This document shows, piece by piece, positions 55,925 through 64,000 of a DNA stretch of 64,000 nucleotides. The notes beneath the pieces are model-generated. The model was not told the DNA's origin, ran no database searches, and worked only from the letters and a program-made list of their open reading frames with translations. Position 1 is the first letter of the stretch. Every line of letters begins with the position of its first letter. Source of the stretch: Aerophototrophica crusticola (GTDB taxonomy: Bacteria > Pseudomonadota > Alphaproteobacteria > Azospirillales > Azospirillaceae); NCBI GenBank assembly GCA_001939945.1, contig MOEB01000007.1, forward strand, positions 1 to 64,000. The letters run 5' to 3'. The translations under genes and the position numbers were made by a program.

Positions 55925-57768
55925 GGGGTGGCGGCCTCCGCCGGCAGGGCCAGGGTGATGCAGGTGGACCAGCCGGGCCGGTCGGTGAGGCTGGCGGTGC
56001 CACCATGGGCCTCCGCGATGCGGGCCACGATGGCGAGGCCGAGGCCCGTGCCGCCGGGGCGGCGGCTGACGAAGGGGCGGAACAGGCTGTCCCGGATTTC
56101 CGCCGGGATGCCGGGGCCGTCGTCGCAGACATGCAGGGAAAGGCCGCCGGCGGGGTCGCGCTCCGCGTACACGGCCACGCGGCTGCCATGGGCGGCGGCG
56201 TTGGCCAGCAGGTTGGCGAGGGCCTGGGCCAGGCGCCTGGGGTCCACCCGGGCCAGGGTGCCGGGCGGGATGGCGATGTCCGGCCGTGGCCCCGCCAGCC
56301 CCTGGGCCGCCTGGTCCGCCAGGTCGCGCAGGTCCACGGTGCGGGGGGAAAGGGTGCCGCCGCGGGCGTAGTCCAGGATGTCCGCTACCAGATGCTCCAT
56401 GCGGGCCACCTGGGCCGCCACCTCCGCCCGCACGTCAGGCGCTGCCCCGGCGGCGGCCATGGCGATGATGTTCAGGGGGTTGCGCAAATCGTGGGCCACG
56501 GTGGCGGCGAGCTGGCCCAGCTCCGCCAACCGTTCCTGCCGCTGCCGTTCCCGTTCCTGCGCGGCCAGGGCCAGGGCTTGGTCCAGCCGCCCGGCCGCAG
56601 CGGACAGGCAGGCGCCGAACAGCCCCGCTACGTGCAAGGGCCCCGGCGGGGCATCCTGCCAGCCTTGCAGGCTTACGGACCAGCCCCCCTCCGCCTGGGA
56701 CAGGGACAGGGTGGGGATGGGGGAGGACGCATCACCTTTCACCACCGCCACCGCCGTGCCCAGGCGGGCGGAGAGCAGGGTCCTTGCCGTCTCCAGCAAC
56801 CCCGGCCAGTCCCGCGCCCGTCCCAGGGCGGCGGCCCAGGCGGCTTGGTCCGCCGCCGTGACCGCCCCGCCGGGGAAGACCAGCCGGGTGGCGAGGCGCT
56901 GGAGGGGGGAGAGGATGGCGAGGGCCAGCAGCAGCGTCAGCGCCAGCAGGGCCCAGCGCTCCCAGAAGCCGGGGCTCGCCAACCCGGTGCCCAGGGCCAG
57001 GGGCAGGGCCGCCACCAAGGCGCTGCCCGCGGCGAGCACAAGGCTGAGCAGCCCCCACGCCACCAGCCGCCGCGCCCACAAATTCACGTCCATGAACTGG
57101 TAGCGCAGGATGCCGTACACCATGACCAGCGAATAGGCCGGCAGCAGCAGCACCGGCCAGGGGTCGGCCGGCACGCCCAGCGCCGGGAACAGGAACCCGG
57201 TGAGGGAGGCGAGGCCCACCGCGCTGGACAGCAGCACCGCCCCGGCTTGGCGCCGCCGCAACCCTTCCGCCTGCCACCAGCCCTGGGCCAGGCGCAGGTG
57301 CCCCAGCACGGACAAGGCGGCACTGGTCCCCATCACGGCCCAGCCGGCGAGGCTGGGCACGAACATGCCGGGGAAGCCGCGCCAGGGCTCCACCGACCCG
57401 GTGTCCAGCACCACCCCGCCCAGGGCCGCCACCGCGCCGGCGGCATAGGCGGCCCGGGCCACGGGCGTCAGGGCGCCGCAGCGCACGAAGGCGAAGACCA
57501 GGTGGACGAAGGCGGCGGAGGGCAGGGGCGACAGGGCCACCAGCAGGCTGGCCCAGGGATCCGCCGCCGGGCCCAACAGGGCCGGCAGGGCCATGCCGAC
57601 GCTCCACCCCGCCACGCCCAGCAGGAACAGGGCCAGCACCCCCCAGACCGGCACGTGCCGCGCCCGCCAGGCCAGCAGCCCGGCCAGGGCGAGGCTGGCC
57701 AACGCCGCCGCCGCCAGGGCGGCCAGGTAGGCCTGCGCGAAGCCGGGACCCGTCGCGACTGTCAACAT
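55921..57768 (-). CDS. Membrane histidine kinase with multi-helix N-terminal sensor
   Basis: 615 aa. The first 300 residues hold about nine hydrophobic segments with a 7TM-like histidine-kinase N-terminal arrangement and the YGILRYQFMDVN linker. A GAF-like region follows (about 310-400). The HisKA box is VAHDLRNPLNII with phospho-acceptor His426. HATPase motifs: NLLANAAAHG, DDGPGIP, GTGLGLAIV. It is co-transcribed with the sigma54 response regulator (4-nt overlap) and should phosphorylate it. The PrsK-like topology is inferred by eye. Signal unknown. Confidence 0.88.
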   Translation of the reverse strand: MLTVATGPGFAQAYLAALAAAALASLALAGLLAWRARHVPVWGVLALFLLGVAGWSVGMALPALLGPAADPWASLLVALSPLPSAAFVHLVFAFVRCGALTPVARAAYAAGAVAALGGVVLDTGSVEPWRGFPGMFVPSLAGWAVMGTSAALSVLGHLRLAQGWWQAEGLRRRQAGAVLLSSAVGLASLTGFLFPALGVPADPWPVLLLPAYSLVMVYGILRYQFMDVNLWARRLVAWGLLSLVLAAGSALVAALPLALGTGLASPGFWERWALLALTLLLALAILSPLQRLATRLVFPGGAVTAADQAAWAAALGRARDWPGLLETARTLLSARLGTAVAVVKGDASSPIPTLSLSQAEGGWSVSLQGWQDAPPGPLHVAGLFGACLSAAAGRLDQALALAAQERERQRQERLAELGQLAATVAHDLRNPLNIIAMAAAGAAPDVRAEVAAQVARMEHLVADILDYARGGTLSPRTVDLRDLADQAAQGLAGPRPDIAIPPGTLARVDPRRLAQALANLLANAAAHGSRVAVYAERDPAGGLSLHVCDDGPGIPAEIRDSLFRPFVSRRPGGTGLGLAIVARIAEAHGGTASLTDRPGWSTCITLALPAEAATP

Positions 57769-57943
57769 CGTTGATACCGACCCCCGTTCCCCTGTCCACG
57801 ATGGTAGCAGCGATCCCCGTCATTGTCCGCGCGGAAGGGCTGAACTGCCGGGGCTGCCCCCCGTCACAGCATCTGGCATGCCATTCGCAGTCCCACTTGG
57901 CAGCGGCCGCCGACGGGGTGGCCGGACACGGATGGAGGGGACG

Positions 57944-58303
57944 ATGGGTAGCTTGGGTGGTTTGTTCCTGGCCTGGGGGATCACGCTGGTGCTGGCGGGG
58001 TTCGTGGCGGCGATCCTGTGGCATCCCATGCGGGTGCTGCTGGGGGAGCTGTGCGCGACGGAGCAGCGGTCGCGCTTCTGGACCGTCTATGCCACCATCA
58101 TGATGGTGTTGCTGCCCATGCTGGCGGTCACCCTGCTGGGCACTGACGAGAACCTGACGCGGCTGGTGCAAGGGGTCGTCTTCTATGCCCTGGGCGGCAT
58201 CGGGCTGGCCCTGGTGGCGGTGGGCTGGACCGTGTGGAGCAACCGCCCGGCCGAGGCGCCGCCCCGCGGCCAAAGCCTGGCCGGGGTGGCGGGGGCGGAG
58301 TGA
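57944..58303 (+). CDS. Small membrane protein, three transmembrane segments
   Basis: 119 aa from the ATG at 57944, preceded by GGAGGGG 3 nt away; an ATG four codons earlier is possible. Three hydrophobic stretches: GGLFLAWGITLVLAGFVAAIL, TIMMVLLPMLAVTLL (with WTVYA before it) and GVVFYALGGIGLALVAVGW. Not recognised. It starts the cluster with the SDR gene (5 bp gap) and may belong to the same membrane-related operon. Function unknown. Confidence 0.75.
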   Translation: MGSLGGLFLAWGITLVLAGFVAAILWHPMRVLLGELCATEQRSRFWTVYATIMMVLLPMLAVTLLGTDENLTRLVQGVVFYALGGIGLALVAVGWTVWSNRPAEAPPRGQSLAGVAGAE

Positions 58304-58308
58304 CGGAC

Positions 58309-59613
58309 ATGGGCCTCAAGGTGCTGGTGGTGGGGGCGGGCGGCTTCATCGGCCGGCACCTGGTGGGGCGGCTGGCGGGGGAGGGGGTGTGCGTCATCCC
58401 CGCCGGCCGGTCGCCGGCCCGGCTGGGGCGGCTGTTCCCGGGGATGCGGTACCAAGCCTGCGACCTGGCGCGGGACGGGGTGGCGGACTGGCTGCCCCGG
58501 CTGGCAGGGGTCGACGCGGTGGTGAACCTGGCCGGGCTGATCCGCGACGGTCAGGGCGGCTTCGGCCAAGTGCATGAGCAGGGCGCCATCGCCCTGTTCC
58601 AGGCCTGCCGGCAAGCAGGCGTGCGGCGGGTCATCCAAATTTCCGCCCTGGGTGCCGACGAGGGCGGCACCACACGCTATCACCGGACCAAGAAGGCGGC
58701 GGACGATTTCCTGGCGAGCTTGGACCCCACCGGCGAAACAATGGACTGGGCGGTGCTGCGCCCGTCGCTGGTCATCGGGCCAGGCAACGCCACCGGCGAC
58801 CTGCTGGCAGCCCTGGGCGCCCTGCCCTGGCCGCTGCGCCTGGGGCCGGGGACTTGGGCTGTGCAGCCGATCCATGTGGACGACCTTGTCGAGGCGGTGC
58901 TGGCCCTGCTGCGGCGGGAGGGGCCGTTCGCCCGTCGGGTGGACTGCGTCGGGCCCGAGCCCATGACCACGGACGCGGTGACGGCCACCTTCCGCCAATG
59001 GCTGGGGATGGCCCCTGCCCCCTTCATCCCCATCCCGCGCTGGGCGTTGGCCGCCACGGCTTGGCTGGGCGACAAGGTGGGTATTGGTCCGGCGACGGGG
59101 GAAAGCCTGAGCATGCTGGAGGCAGGCAACACCGCCCCGGTAGACGGCTTCCGCGCCGCCTTTGGCTTCACCCCGCGCCCGCTGGCCCAGGCTTTGGCGC
59201 GGCACCCGGCGGGGGTGGCCGAGCGGTGGCGGGCGCGGCTGTTCTTTCTGCCGGCGCCGTTGAGGCTGCTGCTGGCGGCATTGTGGCTATGGACGGGCAT
59301 CGTGTCGCTGGGGCTGTACCCGGTCGCGGGCAGCCTGGAGCTGTTGGCCGGGGTGGGGCTGACCGGCGGCGTGGCGCTGGGGGCACTGTACGGGGCGGCG
59401 CTGCTGGACTTGAGCATCGGCCTGGCCCTGGCCGTGCGCTGGCGGCCGGCGCTGGTGGGGACGCTGAGCCTGGTGCTGATGCTGGGCTACACCGGCATCC
59501 TGACCGTGGGGCAACCCGACTGGTGGCTGCACCCCTTCGGGCCTTTGTCCAAGAACCTGGCCGTTGCCGGGGCGACCCTGGCCATGATGGCGCTGGAGGC
59601 CGACCATGGATGA
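58309..59613 (+). CDS. SDR-type NAD(P)-binding protein fused to a DoxX-like membrane domain
   Basis: 434 aa from the ATG at 58309. The N-terminal atypical SDR domain has the GAGGFIGRHLVGRLA dinucleotide fold and the NDUFA9/complex-I-assembly-like VVNLAGLIR and RPSLVIGPGN motifs. From about residue 300 four hydrophobic segments form a DoxX-like tail (LLLAALWLWTGIVSLGLYP...). Fusions of this kind are common in proteobacteria beside DUF2269 and DUF4166 genes, as here. The substrate is unknown; a role in lipid or quinone-related membrane metabolism is only a guess. It overlaps the DUF2269 gene by 8 nt. Confidence 0.88.
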   Translation: MGLKVLVVGAGGFIGRHLVGRLAGEGVCVIPAGRSPARLGRLFPGMRYQACDLARDGVADWLPRLAGVDAVVNLAGLIRDGQGGFGQVHEQGAIALFQACRQAGVRRVIQISALGADEGGTTRYHRTKKAADDFLASLDPTGETMDWAVLRPSLVIGPGNATGDLLAALGALPWPLRLGPGTWAVQPIHVDDLVEAVLALLRREGPFARRVDCVGPEPMTTDAVTATFRQWLGMAPAPFIPIPRWALAATAWLGDKVGIGPATGESLSMLEAGNTAPVDGFRAAFGFTPRPLAQALARHPAGVAERWRARLFFLPAPLRLLLAALWLWTGIVSLGLYPVAGSLELLAGVGLTGGVALGALYGAALLDLSIGLALAVRWRPALVGTLSLVLMLGYTGILTVGQPDWWLHPFGPLSKNLAVAGATLAMMALEADHG

Positions 59614-60082
59614 GTATTTGCTGGTCAAGACCGTGCACATCCTGAGCAGCACCCTGCTGTTCGGCACGGGGTTGGGCACCGCCTTCCACGGCTTCATGGC
59701 AAACCGGTCCGGCAACTTGCAGGCCACCGCCGTGGTGAACCGGCAGGTGGTCTGGGCCGACTGGCTGTTCACCACCCCCGCCGTCATCGCCCAGCCGGTG
59801 ACCGGCGTCTGGCTGGCGCTGCAGGCCGGGTACCCCATGACCACGGGTTGGCTGCTGCTGGCGATCCTGCTGTACGGGCTGGTGGGCGCCTGCTGGCTGC
59901 CGGTGGTCTGGTTGCAACTCCGCATGCGGCGGATGGCGGAGGCGGCGCTGTGCCAGGGCACGCCCCTGCCGCCCCTCTACCGCACCTATGCGCGCTGGTG
60001 GTTCGCCCTGGGCTGGCCGGCCTTCGTGGGTGTCATCATCATCTTCTGGCTGATGGTCGCCAAGCCGGACATCCCCCTGTGA
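59606..60082 (+). CDS. DUF2269 integral membrane protein
   Basis: 158 aa with four hydrophobic segments. Conserved family pieces: LVKTVHILSSTLLFGTGLGTAFHGF at the N-terminus (His11 in VHIL), then WADWLFTTPAVIAQPVTGVWLAL, and the C-terminal RWWFALGWPAFVGVIIIFWLMV. The conserved His suggests heme or metal contact, as in related membrane proteins, but nothing is proven. It sits between the SDR fusion and the DUF4166 gene, with 8-nt and 4-nt overlaps, so the three are translationally linked. Confidence 0.9.
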   Translation: MDEYLLVKTVHILSSTLLFGTGLGTAFHGFMANRSGNLQATAVVNRQVVWADWLFTTPAVIAQPVTGVWLALQAGYPMTTGWLLLAILLYGLVGACWLPVVWLQLRMRRMAEAALCQGTPLPPLYRTYARWWFALGWPAFVGVIIIFWLMVAKPDIPL

Positions 60083-60621
60083 GCACCGCCCTCGCCACCG
60101 CCCTGGGCCCCGACGCCGCCCGCCTGCCCCCCACCCTGCGCCGGGCCCACGCCACGCCCGGCAGGCACCGGTTCACCGGCCTCGCCCAGGTGGAGCGGCG
60201 CAAGGGCCCCCTGCCCTGGCTGCTCTGCGCCCTGTTGCGCCTGCCGGAGCCAGGGCGCGACGTGCCGGTGACCCTGGTGTTCGACAACGGCGCAGGCAGC
60301 GACCACTGGGACCGCCGCTTCGCCCGCCGCCGCTACCATAGTCGGTTCAAGGCGGGCGACGGCCGGGACGCGGGCCTGCTGGTGGAGCACATGGGGCCCT
60401 TGCGCTTCCGCTTCCGCCCGCGGCTGGACGGGGACGGGATGCTGCACCTGACGCTGGAGAGCATGTCCGTCCTGGGCCTGCCCCTGCCCCGGCCGTTGGT
60501 CCCCCACTGCCCCGCCCGCGAATGGCAGGACCACGAGGGCCGCTTCCGCTTCGACATCCCCGTCACACTGCCGGGGCTGGGGTTCGTGATCCGCTATGGG
60601 GGCGTGCTGGAGCCGGTTTGA
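60079..60621 (+). CDS. DUF4166 domain protein
   Basis: 180 aa from the GTG at 60079, which overlaps the DUF2269 stop as GTGA. Motifs of DUF4166: LPPTLRRAH near the N-terminus, VTLVFDNGAGSDHWDRRFARRRYHSRF mid-protein, and the C-terminal HEGRFRFDIPVTLPGLGFVIRYGGVLEP. Family members occur alone or fused to SDR proteins; function unknown. It is the last gene of the SDR/DUF2269/DUF4166 cluster, and its end overlaps the convergent hypothetical gene. Confidence 0.88.
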   Translation: MSTALATALGPDAARLPPTLRRAHATPGRHRFTGLAQVERRKGPLPWLLCALLRLPEPGRDVPVTLVFDNGAGSDHWDRRFARRRYHSRFKAGDGRDAGLLVEHMGPLRFRFRPRLDGDGMLHLTLESMSVLGLPLPRPLVPHCPAREWQDHEGRFRFDIPVTLPGLGFVIRYGGVLEPV

Positions 60622-61316
60622 GGCTTTCGAATTCGAAAGTGGCGGGATGGTGTCGGATTACGCGGCCTTGTGGCCGCTAATCCGACATACGAAGTCATCG
60701 CGGTCGGGTGCAGGACGGGCCGGTAGCCCTGGCGCAGGGCCGCGACGGTGGGTTCGGGGGTCAGGACCGTCACCGCGCCCGTGAACCCCTGCGCCGGGCC
60801 ATAGCCGTCGGGGGACCAGGGGCAGGGGCCGGTTGGGCCCAGGAGCCAGGCGGTGTCGGGCTGGCCGTCCCGGACCACCATGGTGCCGGGCGGCAGGGTG
60901 GACAGGTCGGCGCGCCAGGTCCGGCGTTGGCGGGTGGCGGGGTCGATGCGGGCGGCGTGGAGCAGGCGGTCAAGGTCGGCCGCCCGGGGTGGGGCGGGCA
61001 GGGCAAGGGCGGTGGTGATGGCGTCGCGGAAGGCGCGGTAGTCGGCCCGGCGGCACTCGGCGCAGGGGCGGTGGCCGGCGGCGAGGGCCGTGGCCTCGTC
61101 CAGGAAGAACAGCTCGGTGTAGTGGCCGGGGCGCATGAGGGGGCGCCGGCGGTCCTTGAACGACGTCAGGCAGGTGATCCACAGGCGCGAGCGCCAGCCC
61201 TGGCTGGCCAGGGTTTGCCGGTCGTCATGCAGGCGGCCCCGGTTGCCCATGAACAGGCCCCGGGCCGGGTGGGCGATGATGTGGCCGAAGGGGGTGACGC
61301 GGTTCTGGAGCGGCAT
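60594..61316 (-). CDS. Conserved hypothetical protein with CAECRR motif
   Basis: 240 aa from the ATG at 61316 (MPLQNRVTPFGHIIA, the family start; an in-frame ATG 36 bp upstream exists). Conserved blocks are GLFMGNRGRLHDDRQTL, TELFFLDEATALAAGHRPCAECRRADYRAFR (the Cys pair might bind metal) and later PPGTMVV and GPCPWSPDGYG. The last ~35 residues (from TSYVGLAATRP) are encoded by an intergenic GTCGGATTA hairpin repeat, so the native stop has been lost or the gene extended; this tail also overlaps the end of the DUF4166 gene. Function unknown. Confidence 0.75.
   Translation of the reverse strand: MPLQNRVTPFGHIIAHPARGLFMGNRGRLHDDRQTLASQGWRSRLWITCLTSFKDRRRPLMRPGHYTELFFLDEATALAAGHRPCAECRRADYRAFRDAITTALALPAPPRAADLDRLLHAARIDPATRQRRTWRADLSTLPPGTMVVRDGQPDTAWLLGPTGPCPWSPDGYGPAQGFTGAVTVLTPEPTVAALRQGYRPVLHPTAMTSYVGLAATRPRNPTPSRHFRIRKPQTGSSTPP
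60624..60639. promoter_or_regulatory. Perfect 16-bp palindrome just after the DUF4166 gene
   Basis: CTTTCGAATTCGAAAG is fully self-complementary. It is 13 bp before the GTCGGATTA hairpin and inside the extended 3' part of the hypothetical gene on the other strand. Confidence 0.4.
60652..60686. repeat. GTCGGATTA hairpin repeat, copy 1
   Basis: GTCGGATTA (60652-60660) and TAATCCGAC (60678-60686) pair, with the inner GCGGCC/GGCCGC extending the stem around a TTGT loop. Further copies are at 62425-62512. This is a widely dispersed bacterial intergenic repeat. Confidence 0.75.
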
Positions 61317-61389
61317 GGGGGCAGGGTGCCGCCACGGCCTGTCCCCCGCCACCCGGAAGTTGCGCCCGCCCCCCTTCCACGGCCGCTTC

Positions 61390-62337
61390 TCAGCCCCCGT
61401 TCTTGCGCCGCTCGATAGCGTCCCACAGGGTCACCTCCACCTGCACCCCGTCCAGGCGGTTGATCTCCTGGATGCCGGTGGGGCTGGTGACGTTGATCTC
61501 CGTCAGGTAGTCGCCGATCACGTCGATGCCGACGAAGACCAGGCCCTGGTCCCGCAACGTCGGGCCGATGGCGGCGCAGATGTCACGCTCCCGCGCCGTC
61601 AGGCTGGTCTTCCGGGCGCTGCCGCCGGCATGGAAGTTGGCCCGGGCCTCCCCCTTCTGCGGGATGCGGGCGACGGCGCCGGCGGGTTCGCCGTCCACCA
61701 GCAGGATGCGCTTGTCGCCCTCCCGCACCTCCGGCAGGTATTTCTGGACGATCACCGGTTCCCGGTAGAGCTGGGTGAAGGTCTCCAGCAGGGCGCCCAG
61801 GTTCTCATCGTCCGGCTTCAGGTGGAAGACGCCGGCGCCGCCGTTGCCGAACAGCGGCTTGACGATGATGTCCTTCCACTCCTCGCGGGCCCGCAGCACC
61901 TCATCCTTGCTGGAGGTGATCACCGTGGGCGGCATCAGGTCGGGGAAGTGGGTGACGAACAGCTTTTCCGGCGCGTTGCGCACCGAGGCCGGGTCGTTGA
62001 CCACCAGCACCTGGGGCTGGACATGCTCCAGCAGGTGGGTGGCGGTGATGTAGGCCATGTCGAAGGGCGGGTCCTGGCGCATCAGCACCACGTCGAAGCC
62101 GGTCAGCTCCACCACCTCCGCGTCGCCCAGGGTGAAGTGGTTGCCCCGCTCCCGCCGCACCTCCATCCGCCGCACGGACGCGAACAGGCGGTTGCCGCGC
62201 AGGGCCAGGTCACGCGGGTGGTAGTGCCAGACGGCATGGCCCCGCCGCTGGGCCTCCAGCGCCATCATGAAGCTGCTGTCGGTGTCGATGTTGATGGACT
62301 GGATCGGGTCCATCTGGATGGCGACCTTCAGGCCCAT
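61390..62337 (-). CDS. gshB: Glutathione synthetase
   Basis: 315 aa, normal for GshB. It ligates glycine to gamma-glutamylcysteine, using ATP. N-terminal [31 protein letters not shown], then [22 protein letters not shown]-grasp segments [16 protein letters not shown] and [30 protein letters not shown], and the metal-binding [12 protein letters not shown] at the C-terminus. Its 5' gap contains two hairpin repeats, so its promoter is probably close to 62338-62420. Confidence 0.96.
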   Translation of the reverse strand: MGLKVAIQMDPIQSINIDTDSSFMMALEAQRRGHAVWHYHPRDLALRGNRLFASVRRMEVRRERGNHFTLGDAEVVELTGFDVVLMRQDPPFDMAYITATHLLEHVQPQVLVVNDPASVRNAPEKLFVTHFPDLMPPTVITSSKDEVLRAREEWKDIIVKPLFGNGGAGVFHLKPDDENLGALLETFTQLYREPVIVQKYLPEVREGDKRILLVDGEPAGAVARIPQKGEARANFHAGGSARKTSLTARERDICAAIGPTLRDQGLVFVGIDVIGDYLTEINVTSPTGIQEINRLDGVQVEVTLWDAIERRKNGG

Positions 62338-62424
62338 GGGTCACGTCCCTTGTCGGCTGGGTGCGGGAGCAGCAACGGACGCCGGGGGCGGGGTCGCTGT
62401 CAAGGGGATGCGCGGCACTGGTGG

Positions 62425-62512
62425 GTCGGATTAGCGGCCGGGCGGCCGCGTAATCCGACGGCACCGGGCCCGGGGGGCTGTCGGATTACGCCGCTGGCGC
62501 GGCTAATCCGAC
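62425..62512. repeat. GTCGGATTA hairpin repeats, copies 2 and 3 in tandem
   Basis: GTCGGATTA/TAATCCGAC pairs at 62425-62459 and 62480-62512 flank CACCGGGCCCGGGG. The left hairpin has a GCGGCC/GGCCGC inner stem, the right one GCCGC/GCGGC. They occupy the 188-bp gap between the SirB1-type gene and gshB; nothing else is visible there. Confidence 0.75.
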
Positions 62513-62525
62513 CTACGCAGCCCTC

Positions 62526-63416
62526 TCAGTTCAGCCGCGTCTTCAACTGCTGCACCAGGCTGGCGGTCTGGTGGAGGAGCTGGGGGGAGGCGCCCAGCTT
62601 GGAGCCCTGGACCATGAAGGTCTCGAAGGCCTGGATGGCGGCGGTCAGCTTGCCCAGGTGGGCGTTCAGCAGGCCGGCCTCCCGCCACAGGCCCGGGTTC
62701 TCCGGGTCGAACAGCAGCATGTTCTCGATCACCTCCACCGCCTGGTCGGCCCGGTCGGACCGCAGGTGGCGGAGTTTCAGGTTGTTCTGCAGGCGCAGCA
62801 GGATTTCCCGGTTGGTCACCGGGGTATAATGCTCCGGCGTCAGCTCCGCCTCCGCGCCGGCGGTCTGCTTCAGCAGGTCGCGCAGTTCCCGCGGTTCCCG
62901 CCGGGCGGCGCCATCGAAGGGGTCGAGGATGGCGCGTTCCCCGTCCAGATCCATGCGCACCAGGAAATGGCCGGGGAAGGACAGGCCCAATATGCCCCAG
63001 CCCTGGGCCCGGGCGGCATGGATCAGCAGGATGCCCAGGGCGACCGGCAGGCCCAGCCGGCGGTCGATCACCCGGATCAGGTTGGCGTTCTGCAAATCCT
63101 CATAGGTATCGCTGTCGCCGCGGTAGCCGTGCTTGGCATAGAGCACGTCGCGCAGGGCGGCGATCCGGGTGGACAGGGGCAACGGCCCCTTGCCCGCGGC
63201 CTGGGTGGCGTCGGCCACGTCCAGGGCGAGCTGGGCCAAGTGCCGGCGGTAGGGTTCGGGCTCCGCCCCCGGCTGGTCCAGGACCGCCAGGGCGAGGGCC
63301 GCCTCGGCAAGGTCGATGCGGTCGTCGGGCAGGGTCCCGACGGTACGCAACAGCTCCAAAGCCTTCTGACGCGTCTTCACGGGGCGGTTCCGGACGGCGG
63401 ATCGGGGGTGGGTCAC
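62526..63416 (-). CDS. SirB1-type transglutaminase-like/TPR protein
   Basis: 296 aa from the ATG at 63416; a GTG 12 codons later (VKTRQ) could also serve. The N-terminal transglutaminase-like core is the SirB1 type: YEDLQNANLIRVIDRRLGLPVALGILLIHAARAQGW followed by LGLSFPGHFLVRM and ILDPFDG (Cys is replaced, so it may not be catalytic). The C-terminal 100 residues are TPR-like helices (LRLQNNLKLRHLRSDRADQAVEVIENMLLFDPENPGLWREAGLLNAHLGK). Function unknown; widely conserved in proteobacteria. Confidence 0.88.
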   Translation of the reverse strand: MTHPRSAVRNRPVKTRQKALELLRTVGTLPDDRIDLAEAALALAVLDQPGAEPEPYRRHLAQLALDVADATQAAGKGPLPLSTRIAALRDVLYAKHGYRGDSDTYEDLQNANLIRVIDRRLGLPVALGILLIHAARAQGWGILGLSFPGHFLVRMDLDGERAILDPFDGAARREPRELRDLLKQTAGAEAELTPEHYTPVTNREILLRLQNNLKLRHLRSDRADQAVEVIENMLLFDPENPGLWREAGLLNAHLGKLTAAIQAFETFMVQGSKLGASPQLLHQTASLVQQLKTRLN

Positions 63417-63509
63417 AGGCGCGCGCCTCCCATAGCGCAGCCCGGGGGCGGGTGTCGAGGGGGTGGGCGCGGACCATTGGGTGAGGGGCCAAGCTTCAAC
63501 CCAAACGGG

Positions 63510-64000
63510 TCACAGGAGATCGCGCCCCAGCCATATCCGGTTGTTGGCGCGGACGGCCCAGGACGGGGCGCGCCCGGCCAGCCGGGCCTGCGCCTCCTGC
63601 CAGGGGCCGACCTGCCGGACGGCACGGGGCAGGCGGGAGTAGAGGCGGGCGAGCCGGCCCGTCAGGCGGGCCACCCGGCCTTCGCTGGCGGCGTCCCAGG
63701 TCAGGCCGAAGCCGTCACGCAGCACCGGGGGCAACAGGCTTGCCGTCAAGTCCAGGGCCCAGGCCGGCTGGCGCAACCAGGGCTTCACGTCATGGAACAG
63801 GGCACGGGCAACGGTGCGGGCGGCATCGGTCACCGCCAGTTCCCCCCCGGGCGTGCCGGTGAGGTCCAGGGTACGGGCGAAGGCGGCCTGGAACCCGGCC
63901 CAGTCGACGGGAAGGTCGTCGCCGGACAGGCCGAACAGCCCGGCCAGGCGGCGTGTGTCCTGCCAGTAACGTTCCCGCTCCGCCGCGTCCAGCGGGGGCA
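63510..64000 (-). CDS. Oxygenase MpaB-like (DUF2236) protein, C-terminal part
   Basis: The frame is open to the right edge of the window, so about 163 C-terminal residues are visible. They start PLDAAERERYWQDTRRLAGLFG, followed by the helix pair WAGFQAAFARTLDL and LAVTDAARTVARALF, the layout of DUF2236/MpaB-type oxygenases. Iron ligands of the family lie in the missing N-terminal region. An internal GTG at 63833 is not a credible start because the homology continues upstream. Substrate unknown. Confidence 0.7.
   Translation of the reverse strand, partial: PPLDAAERERYWQDTRRLAGLFGLSGDDLPVDWAGFQAAFARTLDLTGTPGGELAVTDAARTVARALFHDVKPWLRQPAWALDLTASLLPPVLRDGFGLTWDAASEGRVARLTGRLARLYSRLPRAVRQVGPWQEAQARLAGRAPSWAVRANNRIWLGRDLL

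Overview
The window is about 70% GC by eye and reads as an alphaproteobacterium, most likely of the Rhodospirillales/Azospirillaceae type. The pointers are the J-domain/cobS/cobT set, tsaE-amgK-murU, SirB1- and DUF1289-type genes, and CcrM-type GANTC motifs. This placement is inference from gene content; no rRNA is present. Coding density is high and many neighbours overlap by 4 nt (ATGA, GTGA or TTGA).

Layout. 0-18.5 kb is mostly core genome: rlmN, a PIN/HTH toxin-antitoxin pair, pyrF-trpF, bolA, a DMT exporter, a J-domain protein with cobS and cobT (cobaltochelatase; a GxxExxY gene sits between the two), peptidoglycan recycling (tsaE-amgK-murU), a ferredoxin-NADP reductase, a renalase-like oxidase and a PAS histidine kinase. 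18.6-22.4 kb is an AT-rich two-gene cassette (GHKL ATPase plus a 737-aa protein with degenerate phosphoribosyltransferase-like motifs). It overlaps the stop codon of gyrB, with an XRE regulator at its far end. 22.4-26.3 kb is gyrB and recF, without dnaA or dnaN. 26.6-30.9 kb is aromatic amino-acid catabolism (phhA, an Lrp-type regulator, hppD).

31.4-33.9 kb looks like an iteron-type replication origin. It has 21-bp-phased direct and inverted repeats around a replication-initiator-like gene, dense GANTC clusters, a DnaA-box-like 9-mer and an embedded lysE gene. If real, this replicon is a chromid or plasmid-derived chromosome carrying core genes, or a captured plasmid origin. 34-44.3 kb is metabolism and housekeeping: methylthioribose kinase plus a class II aldolase, a D-2-hydroxyacid dehydrogenase, the scoAB CoA-transferase, marC, and a DUF971/Trm112/LON/CnoX run.

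44.2-54.1 kb is an accessory region starting just after tRNA-Gly(GCC). It holds tandem hairpin repeats, a frameshifted DUF6079 (PglY-like) gene, a DNA methylase gene broken by an HNH-nuclease fragment, an AT-rich membrane protein, and an apparently intact SF1 helicase with a possible PD-(D/E)XK partner. It reads as a defence-island graveyard with one live candidate system. 54.1-64 kb returns to core-like genes: a sigma54 two-component pair, the SDR/DUF2269/DUF4166 cluster, gshB, a SirB1-type protein and a partial DUF2236 oxygenase.

Several families of dispersed palindromic repeats occupy the intergenic gaps and are listed separately.
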